From NCBI GenBank assembly GCA_900769525.1, contig CAAGGY010000123.1, positions 1-15,681 on the forward strand: a stretch of DNA of 15,681 nt, in the 5' to 3' direction. Position 1 is the stretch's first letter; each line of letters begins with the position of its first letter. This document shows positions 6,021 to 12,828 of the stretch, in pieces. A model generated the notes under the pieces. It saw nothing but the letters and a program-made list of their open reading frames with translations. It made no database searches and was not told the origin of the DNA. Source of the stretch: an uncultured Alistipes sp. (GTDB lineage Bacteria > Bacteroidota > Bacteroidia > Bacteroidales > Rikenellaceae). A program made the position numbers and the translations under genes.

Positions 6021-7630
6021 TGAGCGAAGTCAGCAAAGAAATCGTTACCCTTATCATCAACGATGATGAAGGCAGGGAAGTTCTCAACATAGATCTTACG
6101 AACAGCCTCCATACCGAGCTCCTCGAAGTCAACAACCTCAACGCTCTTGATAGAGTTCTTAGCGAGGATCGCTGCAGGACCACCGATAGAGCCGAGGTAG
6201 AAACCGCCATTAGCTTTACAAGCGTCAGTAACCTGCTTTGAGCGGTTACCCTTAGCAACCATAACCATTGAGCCACCAGCCTTCTGGAAGAGGTCTACAT
6301 AAGAGTCCATACGACCTGCTGTTGTTGGGCCGAATGAGCCTGAAGCCATGCCTGCAGGGGTCTTAGCAGGACCTGCGTAGTATACAGGGTGGTTCTTGAA
6401 GTACTCAGGCATAGGCTTACCCTCGTCGAGCATCTGCTTGATGCGTGCGTGAGCGATATCACGAGCCACAACGAGCGTACCCTTAAGGTTAAGGCGTGTC
6501 TTGATAGGATACTGCGAGAGAATCTCACGTACCTTGTCCATACCCTCGTCAAGGTCGATGTCTACAGCTGGAGACATTGCAGGAGCCTGGGCTGGGAGGA
6601 AGCGTGCTGGGTTCTTCTCCAACTGCTCGATAAAGATACCCTCAGGGGTAATCTTAGCCTTGATGTTACGGTCTGCAGAGCAGCTAACGCCGATGGCAAC
6701 AGGGCAAGAGGCAGCGTGGCGTGGAGCACGGATAACACGAACATCGTGAACATAGTACTTACCACCAAACTGAGCGCCGAGGCCAATCTCCTGGCAGATT
6801 TTCTCAACCTTATCCTCCCACTCCAAGTCACGGAAGCAGCGACCACCCTCATTGCCCGATGTTGGGAGCTCGTCAAGGTAACCAGCCGAAGCCTTCTTAA
6901 CTGTTGAAAGACACATCTCTGCCGATGTACCACCGATGCAGATTGCAAGGTGGTAAGGAGGACACGCTGAGGTGCCGAGGTCGAGGATATGCTCCTTGAT
7001 GAACTTTGTGAGTGACTCCTCGTTCAAGAGCGCCTTAGTCTGCTGATAGAGGAATGTCTTATTTGCAGAGCCACCACCCTTAGTGATGAACAAGAACTCG
7101 TACTCCATGCCTGGGTGACCAGCGTAGATGTCGATCTGTGCTGGGAGGTTGGTTGCCGAGTTCTTCTCCTCGGTCATTGTGAAAGGCACAACCTGTGAGT
7201 AGCGCAAGTTACGCTCCTTGTATGTCTCGTAGACACCACGTGAGATGCACTCAGCATCATTAGCGCCAGTATATACATCCTCACCCTTGTGGCCGATGCA
7301 GATAGCTGTACCTGTATCCTGGCAAGTTGGAAGCTCGCCCTCGGCAGCTACACACTGGTTCATAAGCATGGTGTAGGCAACAAACTTGTCGTTGTCAGTA
7401 GCCTCAGGATCCTGAAGAATATTAGACAACTTCTGGAGGTGTGAAGCACGCAAGTAGAACGACACATCGCTATATGCCTCCTTTGCCAAGAGCTCAAGGC
7501 CCTTAGGATCAACCTTCAAAATCTTACGTCCGTCGCACTCAACGACCTTAACATAGTCCTTAGTCAAAAGGCGGTACTCCGTCTTATCCTCCTGGATAGG
7601 ATACGGCTCCTGATAGATAAAATCTGCCAT
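6017..7630 (-). CDS. Class I (iron-sulfur) fumarate hydratase, 537 aa
   Basis: The enzyme interconverts fumarate and malate, in anaerobes mostly in the reductive direction towards succinate. It is the single-chain class I form with the alpha part (about 1-340) and the beta part (about 350-537) fused. The [4Fe-4S] ligands are evident: Cys103 in LPTCQDTGTA, Cys223 in GTSACPPYH and Cys309 in RHAASCPVA. The beta part carries GSFGPTTAGRMDSYV (431-445) and KGNRS (460-464), family hallmarks. The ATG at 7630 lies 22 nt after the symporter stop, with no promoter box between, so it is probably the last gene of the dnaX-tyrS-folB-symporter chain. Its TAA stop lies inside the end of the palindromic element at 5898-6020. 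A close relative with other specificity (L-tartrate dehydratase type) is less likely given the intact fused form. Confidence 0.95.
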   Translation of the reverse strand: MADFIYQEPYPIQEDKTEYRLLTKDYVKVVECDGRKILKVDPKGLELLAKEAYSDVSFYLRASHLQKLSNILQDPEATDNDKFVAYTMLMNQCVAAEGELPTCQDTGTAICIGHKGEDVYTGANDAECISRGVYETYKERNLRYSQVVPFTMTEEKNSATNLPAQIDIYAGHPGMEYEFLFITKGGGSANKTFLYQQTKALLNEESLTKFIKEHILDLGTSACPPYHLAICIGGTSAEMCLSTVKKASAGYLDELPTSGNEGGRCFRDLEWEDKVEKICQEIGLGAQFGGKYYVHDVRVIRAPRHAASCPVAIGVSCSADRNIKAKITPEGIFIEQLEKNPARFLPAQAPAMSPAVDIDLDEGMDKVREILSQYPIKTRLNLKGTLVVARDIAHARIKQMLDEGKPMPEYFKNHPVYYAGPAKTPAGMASGSFGPTTAGRMDSYVDLFQKAGGSMVMVAKGNRSKQVTDACKANGGFYLGSIGGPAAILAKNSIKSVEVVDFEELGMEAVRKIYVENFPAFIIVDDKGNDFFADFAH

Positions 7631-7652
7631 AGTTTTTTAAGATTCTAAGTGT

Positions 7653-9179
7653 TTATTTTGTCTCTTTGTTTTTATTTTCATCTAAAACCTTGAGTCTGAG
7701 CATCTTCTCGCCATGCAAAGGCTTCTGAAGCTTCGCCTTCTCAAACTGCTTGCGAGCCTTACTGCTCATATTGATTTTAAGCTCCTTTGGTGGTGCTACA
7801 ACAACCTGCTCTGTTGCAACCTCAGGCTCTACAGGTGCAGCATTAAGGCTCTTTGCAAAGTCGAGAATGCCGAATACGAAGACTGCAGAGACAAGCACAG
7901 GGCACACATAGCGCAACAAGAAGCGGATGACGGGATAGGTAGCCTTGTCGACACCTCCCTCAGCAGTTAGCTCCGCACGCATATCCTCCTTGCGCCATAC
8001 CCAACCAACAAATATTGCTGTAAGGATACCGAGCAGAGGAAGCATCACGATCGCTGTGAAGTTATCAAGAAGGTCAAATATATTCATACCCACAACCCTG
8101 AAGTCGCTCCAATCGCCAAGCGAGAGTGATGCTGCGGTAGAGAGCATGAGTGCTCCAATGGTAACAATCCACGCACCCTTACTGCGTGACATACCACGCT
8201 TCTCGACAAAGTACGAAGTCACAGCCTCGTGCATAGAGATTGTCGACGACAGGGCAGCAAGGCCCAACAGTAGGAAGAAGAGCGTAGACCAGAGGTTGGC
8301 CAGAGGCATTGCCGAGAATACCTTTGGCATAGCCACAAAGGCGAGCTGCATACCCTTCTCACCCTCGACACCAGCCGAGAAGATGATGATAGCGGCGATG
8401 AGTGCCACGCACGTATCGAGCGACACCACGCTGATGGCCGTACCCGCAATCTTAGTACCCTTCTTGAAGTATGAACCGTAGATAAGCATAGCACCCATAC
8501 CCACCGAGAGGGTGAAGAATGCCTGTCCCATAGCGTCGAGGAAGGTCTTGCCCGAAACCTTCGAGAAGTCGGGAGTAAAGACATTACCCAAAGCCTCACG
8601 ACCCTCAGGCAACCACAATGAGTAGATCGCCAAGACGATGAGGATGGCAAAGAGCAGAGGCATCATAACCTTCGAGGCCTTCTCAATACCGCCCTGCACA
8701 CCGCCCACGATGATAAAGTGGTTAGCAAGAATGAACAAATGTGTGAAAATCAGCGGCTTCCACGTCGCTGTGGTAAACTCCGTGAAGAACGCACCAAAGT
8801 CGCCACCGAGGCTATTTGTTGCCGAGGCGATAGCGTAGTTGAGTGTCCAGCCCGAGATTACGAAGTAGTAGCCCATAATCAGGAACACCGACACAAGGCC
8901 CGCAGCACCAAGCCAGCCCCAGCCCTTACGAATCTTTGCGAAGGCGTCGATAGGGTTACACTTCGAATTGTGTCCAACGGAGAACTCCGCGATAAGCAGC
9001 GGAAGACCCAGCAAAAGGATACAGCCGAGGTAGATGATGATAAATGCACCACCGCCATGCTCGGAGGTGATGTATGGGAAACGCCAGATGTTGCCGAGGC
9101 CGATTGCCGAGCCTGCGGCTGCGAGGATGGCAGCCAGCTTACCGCCAAAGCCACCACGTTTTGTTGTCTCTTGTGCCAT
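7653..9179 (-). CDS. Sodium-dependent neurotransmitter:sodium symporter (NSS) family transporter, 508 aa
   Basis: NSS proteins (LeuT, MhsT, TnaT relatives) import amino acids together with Na+. The TM1 signature GSAIGLGNIWRFPY is at 23-36 and the unwound TM6 motif FFTLSVGMGAMLIYGSYF at 221-238. I count 11 membrane segments (about 17-37, 43-66, 92-118, 143-160, 171-189, 217-238, 247-269, 295-324, 336-354, 370-395, 423-443), the count usual for bacterial NSS other than LeuT. A hydrophilic tail of about 65 residues follows TM11, first Val/Pro/Glu-rich, then strongly basic; such a tail is unusual in bacterial members. The ATG is 2 nt after the folB stop, implying coupled translation. The substrate cannot be read from sequence. 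Confidence 0.93.
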   Translation of the reverse strand: MAQETTKRGGFGGKLAAILAAAGSAIGLGNIWRFPYITSEHGGGAFIIIYLGCILLLGLPLLIAEFSVGHNSKCNPIDAFAKIRKGWGWLGAAGLVSVFLIMGYYFVISGWTLNYAIASATNSLGGDFGAFFTEFTTATWKPLIFTHLFILANHFIIVGGVQGGIEKASKVMMPLLFAILIVLAIYSLWLPEGREALGNVFTPDFSKVSGKTFLDAMGQAFFTLSVGMGAMLIYGSYFKKGTKIAGTAISVVSLDTCVALIAAIIIFSAGVEGEKGMQLAFVAMPKVFSAMPLANLWSTLFFLLLGLAALSSTISMHEAVTSYFVEKRGMSRSKGAWIVTIGALMLSTAASLSLGDWSDFRVVGMNIFDLLDNFTAIVMLPLLGILTAIFVGWVWRKEDMRAELTAEGGVDKATYPVIRFLLRYVCPVLVSAVFVFGILDFAKSLNAAPVEPEVATEQVVVAPPKELKINMSSKARKQFEKAKLQKPLHGEKMLRLKVLDENKNKETK

Positions 9180-9181
9180 TG

Positions 9182-9559
9182 TTATCCTACTAAAGTTACA
9201 GAAACCTTGTCAATCTTACCGCCGAGTGGAGGCGCAATCTTTGACACCGTACACTCAACCTCCACAATCTGCGAAAACTCAGCTCTGATGGCCTCTATAA
9301 TGTTCGACGCCGCAGCCTCGATGGTGCGCTGTGTGCGCTGCATCGTGCGCTCGACAATCTCGTAGACTGTGAGGTAGTTCACCGCCTGCGTAACATCGTC
9401 GGTTGCTGGGAGGTTGCAAAGAGGCGTGCGGATAACGATATCGACACGGAAGCGGTTGCCCACCTGCTGTTCGAGATCGTAGCAGCCATGAAAGGCTCGC
9501 ACGTAGATGCCATCAAGGCGTATGGTATAAATCGGATTCACAATATTATCAATTCTCAA
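9182..9559 (-). CDS. folB: Dihydroneopterin aldolase FolB, about 125 aa, non-ATG start
   Basis: FolB splits 7,8-dihydroneopterin to 6-hydroxymethyl-7,8-dihydropterin and glycolaldehyde in folate synthesis. Family features: RAFHGCYDLEQQVGNRF (21-37) with Glu30 as the substrate-side acid, AVNYLTVYEIV (59-69) with the conserved Tyr, an IEAAASNIIEAI helix (80-91), and catalytic Lys107 in VSKIAPPLGG. There is no ATG in a usable place: the frame opens after a stop at 9565, the first possible start is TTG at 9559, and the next is GTG at 9541 (VNPIYTIRL, giving 119 aa). Both leave the domain complete. The TTG is 9 nt past the tyrS stop, so translation probably depends on ribosomes arriving from tyrS. 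Followed 2 nt later by the symporter. Confidence 0.9.
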   Translation of the reverse strand: MRIDNIVNPIYTIRLDGIYVRAFHGCYDLEQQVGNRFRVDIVIRTPLCNLPATDDVTQAVNYLTVYEIVERTMQRTQRTIEAAASNIIEAIRAEFSQIVEVECTVSKIAPPLGGKIDKVSVTLVG

Positions 9560-9568
9560 AGTTTAGCA

Positions 9569-10861
9569 CTACTCAACGATGATAAGGTAGTAGTTCTTCT
9601 TACCACGCTGCACCAAAAGGTACTTGCCTGCGATAAGATCCTCATCGCTCACGCCACGCATAGCATCCTGAACCTTCTCTTTGTTGAGCTGCACGCCACC
9701 GCCCTGAACCATCTTGCGGCACTCGCCCTTAGAAGGGAATACCTTGCATACATCGGCTACGATGTCGACAAATGGCTTCTCGAGGTCGGCACGTGAGATT
9801 GTGAACTGTGGCACACCCTCGAACACCTGCAACAAAGTAGCCTCGTCCAATGAGCGGAGAGCCTCAGAGGTTGCATTACCAAAGAGGATGTTTGTGGCTG
9901 CCTGAGCCTTCTCAAGCTCCTCTTTAGAGTGGATAACCTCAGTAAGAATCTCTGCAAGACGCTTCTGCAAGATACGCAAATGTGGCGCTGCATCGTGCTC
10001 AGCAATAAGTCCCTCGATAGTCTCACGGTCAAGCAGAGTAAAGATCTTGATATAGCGCTTAGCATCCTCGTCGCTGACGTTGAGCCAGAACTGGTAGAAC
10101 TTATAAGGCGAGGTATATCGGGCATCGAGCCATACGTTACCACTCTCGGTCTTACCAAACTTGGTACCATCTGCCTTGGTAATGAGTGGGCAGGTGATAG
10201 CAAATGCCTCAGCCTCAGAGCCGAGCTTACGACGGATAAGCTCAGTACCGGTGGTGATGTTACCCCACTGATCGGCACCACCTAACTGAAATTTGCAGTT
10301 CTCAGCCTGGTACAGGTGCAAGAAGTCGTAGCCCTGCAACAACTGGTAGGTAAACTCCGTAAACGACATTCCGTCGCCCTCGCCACTAAAGCGCTTCTTA
10401 ACAGAGTCCTTAGCCATCATATAGTTCACGGTGATGCACTTACCGATGTCACGTGCAAAGTCGAGGAACGAGAACTCCTTCATCCAGTCGTAGTTGTTCA
10501 CCAAGATTGCCTTGTTCTCAGCCTCAGAGTCGAAGTCGATAAGCTTCGAGAGCTGACGCTTGATAGCCTCCTGGTTGTGGCGCAAAGTAGCCTCGTCGAG
10601 CAAGTTACGCTCCTGCGACTTACCAGATGGGTCGCCAATCATACCTGTAGCACCACCAATCAAGGCGATAGGACGGTGACCACACATCTGGAAGTGCTTC
10701 AAAATCATAACACCCACAAGGTGGCCGATGTGCAATGAGTCGGCCGTAGGGTCGATACCGAGGTATGCTGAAGCCATACCCTTCTTAAGCTCCTCGTCGG
10801 CACCTGGCATCACGGTGTGAATCATGCCACGCCACTCGAGCTCCTGAATAAAATTCTTCAT
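9569..10861 (-). CDS. tyrS: Tyrosyl-tRNA synthetase, 430 aa
   Basis: The enzyme charges tRNA-Tyr with tyrosine. The class I motifs are HIGH at 44-47 (DSLHIGHL) and KFGKT at 234-238, the TyrRS form of KMSKS. Tyrosine-pocket segments include YLGIDPTADSLH and QLGGADQWGNITTG (192-205). An S4 RNA-binding domain covers about 366-428 (GECRKMVQGGGVQLNKEKV). I use the ATG at 10861; the in-frame TTG at 10882 adds seven residues and is unlikely. It lies 62 nt after dnaX with no promoter box seen between, so co-transcription with dnaX is plausible. No T-box-like leader is visible. Confidence 0.97.
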   Translation of the reverse strand: MKNFIQELEWRGMIHTVMPGADEELKKGMASAYLGIDPTADSLHIGHLVGVMILKHFQMCGHRPIALIGGATGMIGDPSGKSQERNLLDEATLRHNQEAIKRQLSKLIDFDSEAENKAILVNNYDWMKEFSFLDFARDIGKCITVNYMMAKDSVKKRFSGEGDGMSFTEFTYQLLQGYDFLHLYQAENCKFQLGGADQWGNITTGTELIRRKLGSEAEAFAITCPLITKADGTKFGKTESGNVWLDARYTSPYKFYQFWLNVSDEDAKRYIKIFTLLDRETIEGLIAEHDAAPHLRILQKRLAEILTEVIHSKEELEKAQAATNILFGNATSEALRSLDEATLLQVFEGVPQFTISRADLEKPFVDIVADVCKVFPSKGECRKMVQGGGVQLNKEKVQDAMRGVSDEDLIAGKYLLVQRGKKNYYLIIVE

Positions 10862-10923
10862 AGTTATATCGTTTTTAGTCAATTTTAAATCTATCGGGCC
10901 GCAAGAGCCTTAATCTGCACAGC

Positions 10924-12714
10924 CTATTCTGCGTCGAGCACAAGCTGCTCAATCATCTCCTTTAGCCTATCGTTCTTCGTCATAAGGTGCTTGAGGCGAT
11001 CCTCAATGGTTATTGGGCGAGCAATCTTAATCGCCTCATTAACCACAATCTCAAGCTCAAGAACTCCATTGATGCCTGCCACCTGAGCAATCTCGCCGAG
11101 CCAACGCAACTTATCACGCATAATCTCCTCGAACAACTCTCGTGAGGCAACAGTAAGATGCACGACATTGCCCTCGGCACGCATAGTCTCGAAGACTGGA
11201 ACGTAACGAACACGTCCTGAGCTAAGAATCGAGAGAAGTTTACCCTTAGCCTCCATCAACTTCTCCTGGCTTCGTGGGTCAACTATCACCTCGGCCGCTG
11301 CTGCCACCGCCGCCTCCTCGGCTATCTCCGAAGCGGTCTTTACCTCACCACCCATAAGCGAATTTATCGAGAGTCCAAGCTTATGCTTAGGGGCCGGACG
11401 TCGTGGGGCCTGAGGCGCAGGCTGCGAAACGGGTTGTGGCGTTGGTTGTGGCACGGGCTGCACGCTTGGTTGTGACACAGGTTGCACTACTGGTTGCACA
11501 CTTGGTTGCACCGGCTGTGGTTGCACGCTCTGCTGAGGCTGTGCCGTAGGTGCGGCAACTTGCGTAGGTAGCTCAGGGAGCGGAATGTTAGTCTCGAACG
11601 TAGGCGTTGCTACCTCACTATTTTTTTTTTTGCCGAGACCTGCAATCTTCATAAGTCCCAGCTCAACAAAAAGGCGTTGATTAGATGCTTGGCGCAGACG
11701 TCCGTCGGCCTCTGTAAGCAACGACATAGCGTTGAAGAGGAACGACTCGTCACAGCGTGTGGCCTGCTGCTTATACCTCTCGACAAGCGTACCCGTAAAC
11801 TCCACAAGCGATATCGCTGGGCCCTTAGCCATCAACAAATCACGCATGTGGGCATTTAGTCCAGAGGTAAACACCTGAGCAGAGAAGCCTCGCGAGAGCA
11901 CCTGGTCAAAGAGCATCAGCGCATCGATATAGTTGCCCTGGAGCAAGAGGTCAGTAGCGGTGAAGTATGTATCGTAGTCGAGGACGTTGAGCGTAGCTGC
12001 AACATCCTTATAGCTTAGCCTATTTCCGCAGAACGACACCGCCTTATCGAACATCGAGAGTGCATCACGCATACCACCATCGGCCTTGTGCGAAATGAGA
12101 TTGAGCGCCTCATCATCGGCCTCAACACCTTCCTGCTGTGCGATGTGGCGCAGATACTCTACACCATCCTCAACACGAATACGGTTGAAGTCATAAATCT
12201 GGCAACGTGACAGGATTGTGGGGATAATCTTATGCTTCTCGGTTGTTGCAAGGATAAATATGGCGTGCTGTGGAGGCTCCTCCAAGGTCTTCAAGAAGGC
12301 GTTGAAGGCCGCAGCAGAGAGCATATGAACCTCGTCGATAACAAATACAGAGTAGCGTCCCTGCTGTGGGATGATGCGCACCTGCTCGATAAGGTTGCGA
12401 ATATCATCAACAGAGTTGTTTGAAGCCGCATCGAGCTCATGGACATTGAGCGAGCGCCCCTCGTTAAACGAACGACACGACTCACACTCATTGCAGGCCT
12501 CACCCAACTGCGGATTGAGGCAGTTGATAGCCTTAGCAAAGATACGAGCGCAGGTAGTCTTACCCACACCTCGAGGACCACAGAAGAGATAGGCATGGGC
12601 AAGTTGACCACGCTCGATAGCATTCTTCAGTGTTGAGGTAATGTGTCGCTGTCCCACGACCGAAGCAAAGGTCTGGGGGCGATATTTACGTGCTGATACT
12701 ACAAAATTTTCCAT
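10924..12714 (-). CDS. dnaX: DNA polymerase III subunits tau (and probably gamma), 596 aa
   Basis: DnaX is the clamp-loader ATPase that loads the sliding clamp and, as tau, ties the loader to polymerase and helicase. Walker A GPRGVGKTT is at 46-54, zinc-module cysteines at 65, 74, 77 and 80, Walker B VIDEVHML at 125-132, the SRC motif at 169-171 and sensor 2 GGMRDAL at 213-219. The clamp-loader core ends near 360. Then come K362-K364 encoded by an A11 run, a Pro/Gln/Val repeat linker (about 389-440) and a tau C-terminal part (about 480-596). The start is ATG 12714 (MENFVVSARKYRPQTF); upstream in-frame extension to a TTG at 12828 would lie outside the transcript predicted from the box at 12722-12729. 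Slippage at the A run would yield a gamma-like product of 365-367 residues. Confidence 0.96.
   Translation of the reverse strand: MENFVVSARKYRPQTFASVVGQRHITSTLKNAIERGQLAHAYLFCGPRGVGKTTCARIFAKAINCLNPQLGEACNECESCRSFNEGRSLNVHELDAASNNSVDDIRNLIEQVRIIPQQGRYSVFVIDEVHMLSAAAFNAFLKTLEEPPQHAIFILATTEKHKIIPTILSRCQIYDFNRIRVEDGVEYLRHIAQQEGVEADDEALNLISHKADGGMRDALSMFDKAVSFCGNRLSYKDVAATLNVLDYDTYFTATDLLLQGNYIDALMLFDQVLSRGFSAQVFTSGLNAHMRDLLMAKGPAISLVEFTGTLVERYKQQATRCDESFLFNAMSLLTEADGRLRQASNQRLFVELGLMKIAGLGKKKNSEVATPTFETNIPLPELPTQVAAPTAQPQQSVQPQPVQPSVQPVVQPVSQPSVQPVPQPTPQPVSQPAPQAPRRPAPKHKLGLSINSLMGGEVKTASEIAEEAAVAAAAEVIVDPRSQEKLMEAKGKLLSILSSGRVRYVPVFETMRAEGNVVHLTVASRELFEEIMRDKLRWLGEIAQVAGINGVLELEIVVNEAIKIARPITIEDRLKHLMTKNDRLKEMIEQLVLDAE
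11407..11544 (-). repeat. Degenerate QP-rich tandem repeats in the dnaX linker
   Basis: Residues 391-436 of DnaX are a run of short units of the type QP-x-x, QPSVQPV and QPxPQPVS. In DNA the plus strand shows repeated ggttgtg/ggttgca blocks with a spacing of about 12-15 bases. Such flexible linkers separate the loader core from tau-specific domains; the DNA repeats can expand or contract in frame. Confidence 0.7.
11621..11631 (-). promoter_or_regulatory. A11 slippery run in dnaX (candidate programmed slippage site)
   Basis: The coding strand has GGC, eleven A, then TAGTGAGGTAG. In the zero frame this is Gly-Lys-Lys-Lys-Asn-Ser and continues to tau. With one extra A (or a -1 ribosomal slip) the frame reads Lys four times and then TAG. 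With one A fewer (or a +1 slip) it reads Lys three times, Ile-Val-Arg and then TAG. Both alternative frames therefore end at once, after the complete clamp-loader core. A 7-bp stem (11634-11640 with 11590-11596, one G-U pair) could enclose the run in the RNA. Confidence 0.6.
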
Positions 12715-12721
12715 AACCTCA

Positions 12722-12729
12722 CAAAGATA
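12722..12729 (-). promoter_or_regulatory. -7 box of dnaX, almost on the start codon
   Basis: The minus strand reads TATCTTTG at 12729-12722, identical to the ridA and lipoprotein boxes. The dnaX ATG is at 12714, only 7 bases further on, so the transcript should have a leader of about 0-5 nt. No clear -33 TTG is seen at 19 bases. Confidence 0.55.
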
Positions 12730-12762
12730 TAAAAAATTTCTCATTATGCGTACGTGCGTGAG

Positions 12763-12789
12763 GGATAATTTTCGCAATAGGATAATTTT
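12763..12789. repeat. Two direct copies of GGATAATTTT next to the metallophosphatase promoter
   Basis: The plus strand has GGATAATTTT at 12763-12772 and again at 12780-12789, a 17-base period, ending just before the -7 box at 12792. They overlie the place of the -33 element. They might be an operator or may be chance in AT-rich DNA. Confidence 0.3.
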
Positions 12790-12791
12790 TC

Positions 12792-12799
12792 TATCTTTG
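12792..12799 (+). promoter_or_regulatory. -7 box of the metallophosphatase gene
   Basis: TATCTTTG on the plus strand matches TAnnTTTG; the ATG follows at 12829, giving a leader of about 25 nt. The TTTTCG at 12769-12774 is the only nearby sequence that could serve as a degenerate -33 element. Confidence 0.6.
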
Positions 12800-12828
12800 C
12801 CGAGCAAACCACATAAAACTACATACAA

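Noticed and set aside
6389..6907. 172-codon open frame on the plus strand, antisense to fumarase
   Set aside because: It is the reverse of a well-supported enzyme gene; its amino-acid pattern has no domain or signal and the frame is a by-product of codon use.
8718..9365. 215-codon open frame on the plus strand across the symporter and folB
   Set aside because: It runs antisense to two certain genes and spans their junction; no promoter box or family motif supports it.
10862..10923. T-box riboswitch or separate promoter in front of tyrS
   Set aside because: The 62-base gap is too short for a T-box and holds no TAnnTTTG box on the minus strand.
11041..11330. Frameshift or pseudogene in the dnaX C-terminal half
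   Set aside because: The zero frame is continuous to residue 596 with a plausible tau C-terminal domain; the A11 run is in frame, so the gene as read is intact.
12715..12828. Upstream extension of dnaX by 38 codons to a TTG
   Set aside because: The extension lies upstream of the predicted transcript start, lacks similarity to DnaX N-termini and uses TTG. MENFVVSARKYRPQTF is the normal start.
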